Shown here piece after piece: positions 46,255 to 57,997 of a stretch of DNA of 64,000 bases. This DNA is from Mactromeris polynyma (lineage: Eukaryota; Mollusca; Bivalvia; Venerida; Mactridae): positions 2,283,001-2,347,000 of the forward strand of contig JASFXZ010000029.1 of assembly GCA_032209605.1 (NCBI GenBank). The letters run 5' to 3'. The notes under the pieces are model-generated. The model saw nothing but the letters and a program-made list of their open reading frames with translations. It was not told the origin of the DNA and searched no databases. Each line of letters begins with the position of its first letter. Positions within the stretch are counted from its first letter, which is position 1. A program made the position numbers and the translations under genes.

Positions 46255-46448
46255 CAGGGGTTACATTTGACCCTGGAGTTGACCCTTTGACCCTTGGAAT
46301 TTCCAAAAAGCCACATTTTGATCCTTATGATTATGGCTGAAGGGGTCAATTTTTCTCTAAATTACTAGTAATTTGGCTATAAAGTGGTAACATCTGGTCA
46401 AAATTTTTCAAAATGACCCTTGAAATTCTGCGCCTAGTGGATCCTTTG
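46255..46448 (-). mobile_element. family-A MITE with perfect 6 bp TSD, nested
   Basis: Reverse orientation, starting CAGGGGTTACATTTGACCC. Flanked by TTAAGT at 46249-46254 and 46449-46454. Confidence 0.85.
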
Positions 46449-46616
46449 TTAAGTTAACAAAGGTGATAGATTGTAATTGAATAATATGAAATTTTCATAC
46501 TGGATATTCACAAATGGTAAAGTTTGGTCTAATCTTGTTCTATCATGTTACAATACAGTTTGGCTGCTCATTGTGTAATGTATGGATATGCCGGTGTATC
46601 GTGTGAATTCGTATTG

Positions 46617-46890
46617 CAATACAATACAGATTGTCTGTGTATTGCAATATATTACAGATTGTCTGTGTATTGCAATATATTACAGATTGTCTGTGTATTG
46701 CAATATATTACAGATTGTCTGTGTATTGCAATATATTACAGATTGTCTGTGTATTGCAATATATTACAGATTGTCTGTGTATTGCAATATATTACAGATT
46801 GCCTACGTATTGCAATATATTACAGATGGTCCGTATATTGCAATATATATTACTGATTGCGTATTGTAATATATTACAGATTGGCTACGT
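46617..46890. repeat. 28 bp tandem array, ~9-10 copies
   Basis: Unit gtattgcaatatattacaga plus ttgtctgt. The ATTGCAATA core also occurs, inverted, near the element's left end at about 46135. Long plus-strand ORFs here are repeat artefacts. Confidence 0.92.
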
Positions 46891-47102
46891 ATTGCAATAT
46901 ATTGATATACCAGTATATCGTGACACCCCTAATCTATTGAGATACATGTACTGCTAATTGTTAGTTATAGCTATATGATCAATTTGTTGTTGAATGCTCT
47001 ATAGTCAATATAATTACTTGGTTGTGATTTTTGATTATTTCATCCTTTATAGTAATGCTTGCATGATGTACCCATAGGCTTGCCTGTTTTCGTTTCTCTA
47101 TA

Positions 47103-47410
47103 GATAGTTCCCACATCTACAATATTTACCTCCCTTGTTCTTAATCATCAGCCAAAACTGATAAGCACTTATAGGAGTAATTCCCAAATATGTGATAATT
47201 GAGAAAATACCAACTGAATTCCCATGTGACAACCACTTCTTTACGTCTCTGAGCCATCTGCCCACATGAGCACAAAGAAATTTTTATATGTCTGATTCTA
47301 TTTTATCATTGTTTACATTAAATTCCCTATAAACTGTAAGGAAATTTGCCTATCAATATGGCCGACTGTTCAGAACAAGGGAGGTAAATATTGTAAACGT
47401 GGGAACTATC
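47103..47410. mobile_element. MITE with ~40 bp terminal inverted repeats
   Basis: GATAGTTCCCACATCTACAA continuing TATTTACCTCCCTTGTTCT at the left is matched in reverse complement at 47360-47410 (AGAACAAGGGAGGTAAATAT, GGGAACTATC). Confidence 0.85.
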
Positions 47411-47740
47411 GATTCAATTTAACTTTTTGATGTATTATAAAAGTGGTGTTACGCTGTGTGATTGGTTGATGCGGTTATTTTCTATGTTTGTTTTTTACGC
47501 GTGTCTGATAATTTAATATGAGTAAATGAGCGTGGAATAAACTGAGTCTGTTTCATATATTAGTAGTATTCTGCCTATCTGATACCCTTGTAACAATTGT
47601 GTCTGTCAGTAAGATGCATTTTCTTCTCAACTAAACCTCTTCTTTGTCTTTTTAAAACGTAAAGTGAGTGCTTTTCTTTATTTAACCAATAGCGTATTCA
47701 GAAAAAAATAAAATAAAAATTCAAACCTAGAATCATGAAA

Positions 47741-47875
47741 CAGTAAAACCTCGACAATAAGACCAACTTTGGGACCCTTGAAAACTGGTCTTACTATTTA
47801 GGTGGTCTTAATATTGAGGTTGATTAAAGAGCAAAACTGTAATTTTTGAGGTAGTCATTAAGTGAGATTTTACTG
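47741..47875 (+). mobile_element. family-C-related MITE, short copy
   Basis: CAGTAAAACCTCGACAATAA at the left and GTGAGATTTTACTG|TA at the right. Interior gggacccttgaaaactggtc. Confidence 0.75.
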
Positions 47876-48364
47876 TACAAATGTGGTATGGCGAATTTTT
47901 AGTACTGGTAAGTTCGAAAGTTTTGACCTTTATAAAACTGTCTACTGTGAAATATTAGAACACCTATTGTATTCTGTGGGGCTGTCTTCCATCTTTTTCA
48001 CATTTAGTCACACCTGAGTGAATCATCACTATGTACATTGTCAAACATGGCAAGAAGTACTCATTGTAAGATTTAACTGTAGTATTAATGTTTTTATCTT
48101 ACGATTGTCATTTCATCGAAGCATTGTGGTAACACAATTTGTATGCATAATTCCATATAGCGAGGCTATAGCCAATGGCGTCATGTTTAAATATAGCAAT
48201 TATCTATCCAACATTAGGTGCCTAAATCAGATTTATTTATCATTTATCAAGCCTATTATTCATTTAATCAAACTGATATTATGTACTACTACTAGCTGTA
48301 ATATTTCACGTTACACTTACATTTATGGATCATTGCTTATCAAGTTGTGAATTTTTAGTATTTA

Positions 48365-48490
48365 TCTGTTAACTTATTTTTGGCATTTTGCTAGTTATCC
48401 ATATTTTTGTTGGCATTTTGCCAAAAATTATTTCTTGGCAATTTGCCCCAAAATTATTTTTTGGCACTCTGCCATTAATTATTTAACTGG
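48365..48490. repeat. imperfect ~30 bp tandem repeat
   Basis: Four diverged units of ttggcattttgccaaaaatt plus attttt. Confidence 0.7.
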
Positions 48491-48664
48491 AGACAAAATG
48501 CTGGTTGTTTTGTTTTTGGTTTGTGAAACCAACCCCATATCAAGATGTGTTCATGGTTGTTTTTTGTTAGTATAATATACATCAGGTTTGGGAATTAAGG
48601 TAGCCTTTTTACAGTTTAATTGTCTTCTAAAGCATTCAGAGTTTGAAGACATTAGTTTTTATGA

Positions 48665-49220
48665 ATCCTGCCTGGATAGCTCAGTTGGTATAGTATGTCA
48701 TTACCAATCTAGATGTCTCAGGTTTAAACCTGATTGGGACACATGTTCTCCGTGGCAATACACCTGTTAACAGTTTTGAAACTGTTTTTTAAACTGTCCA
48801 TCTGACATGGTTTCTTGTTCGATTTCCTAAAACAATATTCCATTTGAAAGTTTAGGATCTAAAATTTCCAAAAATATACAATTCAATGTATTTGATGTTG
48901 AACCAATTGTTAAACATGATATCAAATCAGGAATTTTCCATACAAGTTATATAAAGAGATAAGCAGTCAGTTATATTTACTCGCTAAAATTCGATAGAAA
49001 AGGGGGGAGTGTAGGACCTTTAGAAACCGTTAATTGGTGTATTTGACCGGAGACAATACGCCTGAAGCTGTATGTCCTTCACCTCCGGCTGTTGAAGTGG
49101 TCAGTTGCTTGCAGGACTGGTCAGTACTGGTGGATGAACCAGGAATGCTGGTGAAGTCAACTGACCGCTGTACGTAACAAAAATGTTGTTGAAAAATGGT
49201 GTTAACTCCCTATTAAACAA
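48665..49220 (+). mobile_element. tRNA-derived SINE-like element(s), split
   Basis: The tRNA-like head gcctggatagctcagttggt is at 48669, with a box-B-like caggtttaaacctga. The body tail gctggtgaagtcaactgacc and aaaatggtgttaactccc is at 49148-49210, as in the 9346 and 12957 copies. About 300 bp of unrelated sequence separates head and tail. Confidence 0.5.
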
Positions 49221-51155
49221 CATCATTTCCTGATGGTTTACTTGCAAATCGCAAATTCTTGTCAAATTTTTATGGTTGAAAATGTGAAATAAATTTTTAG
49301 TGAAAGTAACTGATCTACTGTATGAAGATTTTATCATATTTGCTGAAACAGCAATTCATTTTTTGTGAGACTCATTTCTTTGTTGCGGTGCGTGTTTATC
49401 CTGAATGGTGCGTGTGTTAAGGGTTCTTTTTTAACTCTAGCTTAGTTAGTTGGTTAAGTTACACCAGTGTACCCCGTTTTCTCGGTCTTCTTTTAGTTGT
49501 GAAGTATTTTATTTTGTTTTTCGCTCATTGAAACAAATAGTATGACTTAAACTTATCTCCAGAGTGGAGAACTTCATTTATTGATCTGTCGTGCAATAAT
49601 TTCCATTGTTCATACAAAATGCCATTCAAATGGCTATAAATTGCACATCAATGTTATTTTAGACGATTTCTGTAGCCAAAACTCTGAAATCTTTGCAACT
49701 TTTGGTGCGAGTCTAGTAAATGTACACTCTTAGTTTGTATGGATAGTTTTCATAAGATGACTGTGTCATAATTTAGATATGCCGGCGTTCTCTCTCAGCC
49801 TGTTTGAATAGCCAATCATTGAATTATTAGGTTGGATCTTATGACGTACTTAGCTGATTATTTAGTGTATTTGAACTGAACAAACTAAATGATTTGATTA
49901 TCCAAATGAAGCAAAGTGTGGTTGGTTGCTGTCTTCATGTGTTTTGTCCTGGTAGTCATTTTGCTAACCAGTCTAGAAACTAAAACATGTCACAATTTAC
50001 TAGAAAAAAAGGGATTCACATTACATGAAAGTCCATTTCTAACACTCCACTGTGCTGGCAATTTGTTTTTAAGTATTTTATGTTAGTGAAATTTATTTTT
50101 ACACTTCTTGAACATCATTGATCCAATCAAATCATTAGGGGAATTTTACTATCGCTAAAAACTGTCGGATTTCTGTTTGAAATATTGCCAAAATGTGTTT
50201 GAAAGGTATATATATATTGTGGCTGTAGGGAGTAAATGTATTTTATATGATTGTTGATAGTGTATTCTGTAAACTTCAGATCTGAACTATGTATTCATTT
50301 AGCTATACCAGTAGACTATGTTTGAATTCAATCACTTACTGCATGTTTGTACCGTGATGCTTTAATTAATGTTGTAGACATACCTAGATTTAGAGATTTT
50401 AGCATTTGTAACCATTATATGTATTTATTATCAATTTTCATGTACAAAATTATGTGATATATATACAATACTTGTAAAAAGCAATTTTTATTTGTAAATC
50501 AAAGTATTGATTATAATTTTTGACACTTAATATTATGCAAAACATTTATGTACATGTTATAGAATGCATGTGGCGATGTCGTTGTTTCTGGCATATAAAC
50601 ATGATGTGTTGTCAAGGAGAATCTCAGCTTACACAAAGTGTTTCCATGGTAACCCAAGTATCCATGAAAATAACCATTTAGTACAGGACTGAATTAACTC
50701 GTAATAGTAACAATATATTAATTAGGGGAATCATTAATTTATTAGTGCTTTGAAAGGGTGAACTCCAGATCTGTTTCGTCATATGCCATCAACATTTTGT
50801 TTTGGAAAAATCGATCGCTAACAAAAAAATAAGTGTACAAAGGTACCATCTTGTCACACTGAAACAAAAAAAAACAAATAATTGTTAATTATCAATATTT
50901 TGTCAAGAAATGATATTTTTAGGTTTCGTCCTTTTAAGTACTTGATGTTAAAGAGATTTGTTAGTTCTTGGTAAATGATTTCATTGTGCCCAGTAACTGG
51001 GTGTTAAATCTTCATGAATGGGTTACATGAGAATTACATCATTTTTCATTCCCAAATATGTATGACCCTATAAAACAGTAGCTTTTACCAAATTATGAAA
51101 TGTTAAAACAACTTCGGTACATTTTTCACGAAATTTTCATCTTATCTGTGTATAC
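49221..51155. other. intergenic DNA with nothing recognised
   Basis: AT-rich; no ORF above noise and no repeat family identified between the SINE-like tail and the 51 kb hAT-like element. Confidence 0.5.
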
Positions 51156-51630
51156 TAGGGATGTAAACGATAACCGGTTAACCGTTCGAACATGTGGTTA
51201 TTTGGTTAGTAAAATCACTAACCGGTTAAGCGGATATTTTTTATAAAAACATGTTTTCTTAAAATAATTGAATTTATTGATATTTATTTTTATGGTTTAT
51301 GTTCAGTATTAATCAGAAATAGTTCTAATGACAGAATATAGGTCTAGTTTACCAGTGTCTTGGTAAAAATATACGTGGCAAAATATGAAACACGAACCAA
51401 ATGTCTTGTTCGGTTAACCGGTTAAATGTTCGGAAAATTAAATTTAAAACCGATTATTGACGTCCCGTTAACCGGTTAAATGTTCGGAAAATTCAATTTA
51501 AAACCGATTATTGACGTCCCGTTAACCGGTTAAATGTTCGGAAAATTAAATTTAAAACCGATTATTGACGTCCCGTTAACCGGTTAAATGTTCGGAAAAT
51601 TCAATTTAAAACCGATTATTGACATTCCTG
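51156..51630. mobile_element. hAT-like element with 54 bp terminal array
   Basis: Starts TAGGGATGTAAACGATAACC, ends GATTATTGACATTCCTG. Flanks GTGTATAC (51148-51155) and GTTTAAAC (51631-51638) match at 6 of 8 positions, a decayed 8 bp duplication. About four units of cgttaaccggttaaatgttc ... accgattattgacgtcc occupy 51415-51626. Confidence 0.75.
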
Positions 51631-52285
51631 GTTTAAACATACTTGTTACAATTCCTAATTTATAGCATGTTCCTAGGATATCTGTTCTTCAAACATGAAT
51701 GAATGATGTTCCAAGTTTTATCAGGAATACAGTTTTTAGACCTTGAATTATTGTCATTTACTAACATATTTTCAACTTATACGACATGCTTGGGGTAAAG
51801 AAGTCACAAAAATGTATTAATTGTTTTTACATGATTGACGCTGTAACAGAAAGTTTATATTGGAATCATATGTCGTGGTGTATATTTATCGCATTAGATT
51901 GAATAGAATAGAATTCCAGAACTTAATTTCTGTAACATACTGCAAATTCAGTGACTTCACAGAATTATAAACAACTATGTTTTCATGGTTACCGTGTCTA
52001 TGTTTATATCTGAGTTAGTTTTTTTTCTACAACAGTGTTTATTGTATGGTCACCTGACTAATTTCTGTCCTTGTGTTTGTTAGCGAAGTCAATGCTGATA
52101 TGTGACAGTGGCGATCTTCCTGTACGAAGATTGATTTGTCAGAAAATAAAAAATACAAAAACAACGTACGTGTTTGTTTGTGTTTATAATTATTATACAA
52201 GTTCTTTATCATATATATTATCATTTAGTATCAGACATATGAATGTTACAACCATGCCGTAAAAACATTCAGAATAATGTAAATA

Positions 52286-52411
52286 CTGTCGCACCTCATT
52301 CAAACGAAGACATAAAACATTTAGTTCGAATAAGACATCGGGACTTTATATTTATTTCAGATGATACTAAGTATTCAGATAGATGGTCGTTAAATAATAA
52401 AGTTCCGACCG
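52286..52411. mobile_element. decayed family-D MITE
   Basis: TA|CTGTCGCACCTCATT at the left and AAGTTCCGACCG|TA at the right. Interior gtctt/aagacatcggg and atttcagatgatactaagta. It lies downstream of FDXACB1. Confidence 0.6.
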
Positions 52412-52803
52412 TATGATATTCGTTGAAGCGAAAAAAAAACAAGAGGCATAACATATTTTGTCTCTTCTCGTGTAGTTTCAACCCGCCCAAATTGCATTTC
52501 ATTCTACAGAAAGACCTTCTGTTAGTTTCATATCGACTTCATTATAAACCAGAAGCGGCTGATTTTAGTTATTAAATAGAAGTTGGGATTTTGACAGATC
52601 AGAGAAGGTTTTCTAATTCATCCTTTAGCTAACGAACATGGAAAGACGATAAGTTTCAATAGATCAAAAAAGTTATTTATATACATTTTCATGTCGGAAA
52701 TCGTCGCAGTCAATAGTTAATTTTAGAATTGTTCGTGACGGCAAAGTTTCAGTTTACAGACGAAAAACGCGCTTATAGTACAAGTAAAATATAATCACTT
52801 ATG

Positions 52804-54094
52804 TTATCTTAAAATTATCTTCATTCTTTTTTCCACTTCCAGTCTAATTAAACTCTGCAGTTTCCAGGAGGTATCATAAGATAGAGCTTTGTCAACGGAC
52901 TGGAATGTTAGGCGATAACATCGACTCGTTCTGTTAGACTCCTGATCAGAATATTTGTCGATCAACTCGACTGATATTACAACTTCTCCAGCGACATCTT
53001 GAATTATGTCGCAAAACTCAATCTCACAGAATTCAGTTTCAGTATTTTCCCAAAAACTCATATCATGGGTAAATGTCATTGGATACAAACTTGAAGGCTT
53101 AACAGTAACTGATATGTCATTGATTTCCTTTGATGCAGTATCTGACTGCAACTTGGATCCTGTTCCTATTGAGGAGTCGACTTCTGCAGAAGTTGATGCA
53201 AGCTTTTCTGCTCTCTTATTTGAAGAGGTTTCAAGTTTTCGGAACTGTTCAAGGATTCTATGATCATCAGACCATAACAAACGCTGATCTGTTACGTTGA
53301 ACAGTATACATGACAATCTGTGCAAGTTTAAGTCCAAATATACTGAACACTTTGTGTCCCGATCGCTGATCATCGTACAATACACATGACCAATTTCTAC
53401 TTGCGTTTCTTCCGTTCTGTTAACATTGTCTGAATCTATTTCTTCACAGTCATTAAGTTGCTTTAAAAGCACTCTAGACATAAGCTGAACACCAGAGAAT
53501 TCTGTTCTTAGATGTTCTGAAAACTGATCACAAAATACTGCATTGTATTTGAGATTTTGTAATGAAAGTCTCAGAGCTGGTAGAACAACATTTCTGATAC
53601 AATCTACAGCAGATTTTATTGCTTTATTATTGCTAAGATCTTCTGGTGACACTTCTGCATCATTTTTGAAATCGTCTATTGTGATTGGACAAATAATCAT
53701 GTGATACTCCACAGGAGACTGGTTATGTGACTTAACACATGGCACGAAAACTGGACCATAAGAAATAGACAGACAGTCTGTGAAATCATTCATTAACAGA
53801 TCAAGTGAGTTTCTTGCTAGGTTAATATACTGATCTGTGTGATTTGAAGCATAGGTAACAACTGCAAGGTCATCAAGGGAATATCTTTCAATAATAACAC
53901 AGGTATCGTCGTCTTCATAAAGTCGGCTAGAATGGTTTTTGTCTTCAATCCCTGGATTGACAGACATATTTCTTCTCATCAGTAAACAATGCCCATGATC
54001 TTTCACTTGTACATCTGTACAAGATGCTTTCAGTTCTTCTGCTAACATTCTATAAACTCGACACACAGGATGGTGGATATTGCCACTGATTTGT
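52804..54094 (-). CDS. FDXACB1: FDXACB1 exon 5 (residues 239-668, stop)
   Basis: Acceptor GTTTTTCAG|ACAAAT; stop TAA at 52806-52804. This 1291 bp exon holds the weakly conserved central region and the complete C-terminal FDX-ACB domain (about 573-668), ending EVEKRMKIILR. An upstream in-frame ATG near 54156 lies in the intron and is not the protein start. Confidence 0.94.
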
Positions 54095-57000
54095 CTGAAA
54101 AACAAACAAAAGATGGAACTGACTACATGTATTGAAGTGATAGAACGAATGAGCAATAGCTAGGTTGTTTTCTAGAATGCAGGCAAAATAATTGAATAAG
54201 ATGATCATCGAATAAGTAAGGTAAACCTTTAAAGATACATGAGTGTTCAAATTCACGGTTTGAGTGCCAGATCATTTAATTTCCTACATCCTTCAGTCAT
54301 GCGATTGTGGCCAATAATTTTACTGTTTTTTTCGCAGATCAAACAAAACCCACAAATAGGTCAGATAAAAATAAAAAAGTACTCGAACTTGAATGATTGG
54401 AGAAAGTGTAGCATTATAGTGCAAAATCTCATTACAAAGAGAAAGTTTAATGATCTAGCACTCGTACAGGCTACACTGGTATTTTAGTATAATTTCGTTT
54501 CAAATAAACAGGTTTTCTGAACAAACTCCATCGTTTTCAAAAATATAACATTGAATGCCATAAATACAACAGAATGTTTCCATGGACAATGGCCACGGTG
54601 TACATGGTATTAACTGACTGATATAGCTTTTCATAGATTTGCTTCTATAAACCTTTTTTTAAATTCTGAAACTTTCAGATTATTGCTTGGTGGCTAGATA
54701 AATGAGCTATTATTTACTTAAGATTGATTTGCACCAAAGGCTTCAAAAGAATCAGACAAAAAACCAAACAAATAACAAAACCTTTCATTTACCTGATCTG
54801 CAATAGTTTGAAATAGGTGTATCTTGAACAACAAAATTCTTTGTTATTGATCACTACTGTAACATTGCTTCCATCTGTAGGAACCTCTACACTATCTGCT
54901 TTCTCAAACACATGGGTGAGAGCGTTTTCTGTATGGAATCCTTTATCTAAACTCCTTTAAAAAGACAATAAAATTTGATAAAATAATTCTCAAATTAATT
55001 CGAAACAACATAATAAGGATGACCAGTTATTACATTTATATTTCGACCAAATAAAGATATCACTATCTTGAGCAAGATAAGTGTACTTATAGAGAAGGAA
55101 ATGTTGAGATATAAGAGACAATCTATCTAATGTAAGGCTTTTATCATACAATGTAAGCACTACAGTTCTAATATTCTTTAGGACGATTTCTGTAAAATAA
55201 AGAGCAAATAAAGGCTAACTTTGGCCATCTAATTGGATGGATAGATGGGACCGAGACAGGTTGGCAGTGCCCCTGTTGCCTCAAGGACAACTGGACAATC
55301 AGACTGCCTTCACAAATACTCAATAATAAAGACTTTATTTCAAGAGGCTGCACATTTGGGACAACACAATCTTCCATGCGGGCCTCAACAAAGACTATGA
55401 CACATTACATACAAAAAACAACAATAAATTACACAACAAAAGAAACAAAGAATTAAACACAGATACATGAAACAAAAACATAACTATTATGACAAATTAC
55501 CTATAAGAGCATTTGGATTTTATCAACCAGAGAACTTCCATTGTAAATATGATGGTCTGAATTTGTTAAATTTTCTGCAGTTGGAATATTATTTCAAGAT
55601 GATATAATTATGCAAGTAACATCATAAGGCTGCAGTTTTCACAAGTGATAAGTACAATATAAATGTAATATTCGTTCCTCCCATAGGATGCGGCAAACCG
55701 AGTGAAAAATCTAAAGATTTGGAGCACGAATTTGACTTTGAGGTAGATCTAAATTGACAACAATATTCACGGAGTTACGGCCCTTTCACTGAAGCCAAAT
55801 TAAAATGACGTTCTTGTAACCCTTTTCAAGATGGAATGGAAAAACAACAAATTGATTTAATAAGGTAAAAATATTAACCCAATATTCACATATTAGTTCA
55901 GTTTACTAACCTGAAACCAGTAGATGTGTAAGTCCCATACTCTTCAGCAATGAAAGGCAGTACTTTTACCAGAATGAGGCTTGCGTTCGCTGCCATGGAA
56001 ACCACCTGCCAACAGTCATGCCATTTTCTCATTGGTTTATCAGAAGGAGTTCCACCTTGACCTTTACACAAGGTTACCAATATCTGACCTTGACATTCTA
56101 ATACAGCTGCAGCACTATGAAAATAGAAATGCAGGTCATCTAAGAATGTATTAATTTCCATCAGGATGTAGAGATGAAGACTAAGCAAGGAATACCTGGT
56201 AGCCATTGGTAATAGGCTATTTCTTATGAACATTTGCTAGATAGTAACCACTTAAGGAAAATTGATTATTTTGAAGTTCTAAAGCTGTTTAATTCCAGAG
56301 TATTTTATCAAACTATGTTATTTTACAATAAGCAATAAACCTTCAAATACTTGGTTGTAAGAGATTAAGATTCAGACAATAGAATTTTTCTGCATTATCT
56401 ATGTTGTGCGATATAAATTTCGCACAACATTATTATAATGACAGTTACCTTGCAAAGAAATCATTGAGAAGTTTTCTGTTCTTTTTATGATTAGATTTTC
56501 CTCCCGCATGTGGAAAATTGAAGATAACTCGCGAGTACCGATGTTGCATTATGTTTGGGTTTGTGTGGAGTTGTGTAGCATCTGTAGACAACAGCACTGT
56601 CACACCTGAAAAAAATATGTCAACATAATGCACCTATCAATATTTTTGCTGGGGAGGGGGAGGGGGGGTTGAGCTGACCAAGGGGAATTAGACAATTATT
56701 TGTTTATTTGTAATTCCCCCACCCTAGAGCCAAGTATTATCTCTAAATCCCCACCGTGGGAAATGCTAATTCCCCACTTCAGGGATTTGTTAAAAATCTG
56801 GTTGAAGTCTATTTCCTGGGACCTGGAATCGTTCGGCACGTCGAAGTCCCATCTGTTGTGAATTGTTGTCTGTCTAATGTTCTGTTTATCCCCGTTGCTC
56901 CCACCCCCTGGGGCAAAACATTGGTAAATGAATAATTACATCACAATACAAGGTTGGTCGGCATTAATGAAAACCAAATTATCATGCTTCATGGCAGTAT

Positions 57001-57676
57001 CAATGGTAATGCTTGTTGTACAATTGCTAAATACAAAGTTATGGCAACTCTTCTAATTCACATGTTGCACAATGACAAAGAAGCTATTTTAAATAATATT
57101 GTATAAATATCTAACAATTAAATTTCTGTAAAACAGCTCTAGGTAAAACTGAGCTGAATCCAATTGTAAAAAAAGGAACTTGCATCTTGAAGAAAAAAAT
57201 CTTATACATATCATGGACACAGGGGGTTGGCACGTTAAAAAATATAGTATATGATGGTAGTGGATTTATTAATGTGCCGACCCCCTTTGATCACTGACAT
57301 AAACGAGGTGTTCCGATCGTTTGATCATGGAAGAAAATCTCACCATTCCCGAGAGTTCAAGCAAGTCTAAATACATATACCAGTCTGTTTTTAAATCCAT
57401 GGTTTATAAGTCTGTGTACATATGTAACTTTTAGCAAACAAATAAATCATCTCCACAAGTTTATACAAAAATGCTATGTTAACCTTGCTGATGCAAAAAC
57501 TCTATGTTACTTCTGGCATATTGATGTTTGTTAATAGATTCTTCAGTCTCCAAACTAGAAGTAGTAATGTTTCCATACTTCGTGCTAGGTAACTTCTGTA
57601 TAAGTGACACAGAAAAGGAAAAACCACCCTCTCCAACCAGTAGTACTTTTCCATCAATGTGTAACAGTTCATTCAT
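52804..57676 (-). CDS. FDXACB1: FDXACB1: BMT5-like domain plus FDX-ACB domain protein, 5 exons, complete
   Basis: Spliced on the minus strand from 57484-57676, 56449-56605, 55911-56114, 54793-54954 and 52804-54094. All borders are GT/AG and in frame, giving 668 residues (vertebrate proteins are a little over 620). Residues about 8-190 form a BMT5-like/DUF2431 Rossmann domain with the SAM-binding signature VLLVGEGGFSFS, then RVIFNFPHAGGKSNHKKNRK and VTLCKGQGGTPSDKPMRKWH. Residues about 573-668 are a ferredoxin-fold anticodon-binding domain, as at the end of bacterial and mitochondrial Phe-tRNA synthetase subunits (MTFTHDMSFW, RCYRLTFQSVDKALS). The start at 57676 is supported by an in-frame TGA at 57701-57703. 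Family function is poorly known: yeast BMT5 methylates 25S rRNA uridine, but this fusion's substrate is not established. It is head to head with INTS12. Confidence 0.93.
54095..54792. other. FDXACB1 intron 4
   Basis: 698 bp, AT-rich, nothing recognised. A short plus-strand ORF near 54239-54487 has no supporting features. Confidence 0.5.
54793..54954 (-). CDS. FDXACB1: FDXACB1 exon 4 (residues 185-239)
   Basis: Acceptor CTTTTTAAAG|GAGTTT, donor ATCAG|GTAAAT, 162 bp. It encodes SLDKGFHTENALTHVFEKAD, aligning with the SQDKSFHVEGALNHIF region of vertebrate FDXACB1. It then diverges and enters the central region. It is not found by a simple long-ORF scan; the frame is fixed by the flanking exons. 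Confidence 0.88.
54955..55910. other. FDXACB1 intron 3
   Basis: Contains aataaagactttatttcaag within a block (about 55180-55400) of different composition, perhaps the 3' end of a retroelement on the minus strand; not confirmed. Confidence 0.35.
55911..56114 (-). CDS. FDXACB1: FDXACB1 exon 3 (residues 117-185)
   Basis: Acceptor ATTTTCATAG|TGCTGC, donor TTTCAG|GTTAGT, 204 bp. It encodes GQILVTLCKGQGGTPSDKP and WQVVSMAANASLILVKVLPF, the end of the BMT5-like domain. Confidence 0.95.
56449..56605 (-). CDS. FDXACB1: FDXACB1 exon 2 (residues 65-117)
   Basis: Acceptor TTTTTTTCAG|GTGTGAC, donor GCAAG|GTAACT, 157 bp. It contains STDATQL and the family motif FNFPHAGGKSNHKKNRKLL. Confidence 0.95.
56606..57483. 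other. FDXACB1 intron 1
   Basis: Poly-G tract near 56655-56668 and a weak inverted pair around 57224 / 57265 (gggggttggcac and gtgccgaccccc). No exon recognised. Confidence 0.45.
57484..57676 (-). CDS. FDXACB1: FDXACB1 exon 1 (residues 1-65)
   Basis: ATG at 57676-57674; donor CAAG|GTTAAC. It encodes MNELLHIDGKVLLVGEGGF, the SAM-binding loop of the BMT5-like domain. The 5' UTR above 57676 is not delimited. Confidence 0.93.
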
Positions 57677-57997
57677 GAGTAACAGCTCAATGTGGTGTCC
57701 TCAAATTCAGAAAATGAAAGAGCTGAAAGAGAAAATGATAGCTTTCAACTTCAAGCCTTCAAGGTATGACACTCAAGTTGCTCTGTATCCCTAAATACTG
57801 CCAAGATACAAAACTTGGTTGAGCTACTTATTTTTCTGAAGGGTCTAAACTCTTTATTTATAGACTGACATACAAAGCTTACCTTATCAAATCTTGGCGA
57901 AAAACTAGCATTGTGTTGCTAGCTAAGATATTCAGGAACGTTAAAAGAGATATCCTTCATGATCATTCATCAATACTGTATTTTCCAATACTTATAC

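Larger units (their letters stand above)
46099..46931. mobile_element. composite hAT-like element with nested MITE and tandem array
   Basis: The left end TGGGGTGTCACGATATGCC is inverted at the right end as ATATCGTGACACCCC. Inside lie a family-A MITE (46255-46448) and a 28 bp tandem array (46617-46890). No clean target-site duplication was found. Confidence 0.75.

Noticed and set aside
46545..46957. Three overlapping plus-strand ORFs of about 100 codons (CVLQYITD repeats)
   Set aside because: They are all translations of the 28 bp array in different frames.
48018..48350. 110-codon plus-strand ORF in the intergenic region
   Set aside because: Low-complexity AT-rich composition, no recognisable motif and no splice or start context.
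54050..54156. Alternative FDXACB1 start at the ATG near 54156
   Set aside because: The residues before 54094 are intronic; exons 1-4 upstream are clearly homologous and splice in frame.
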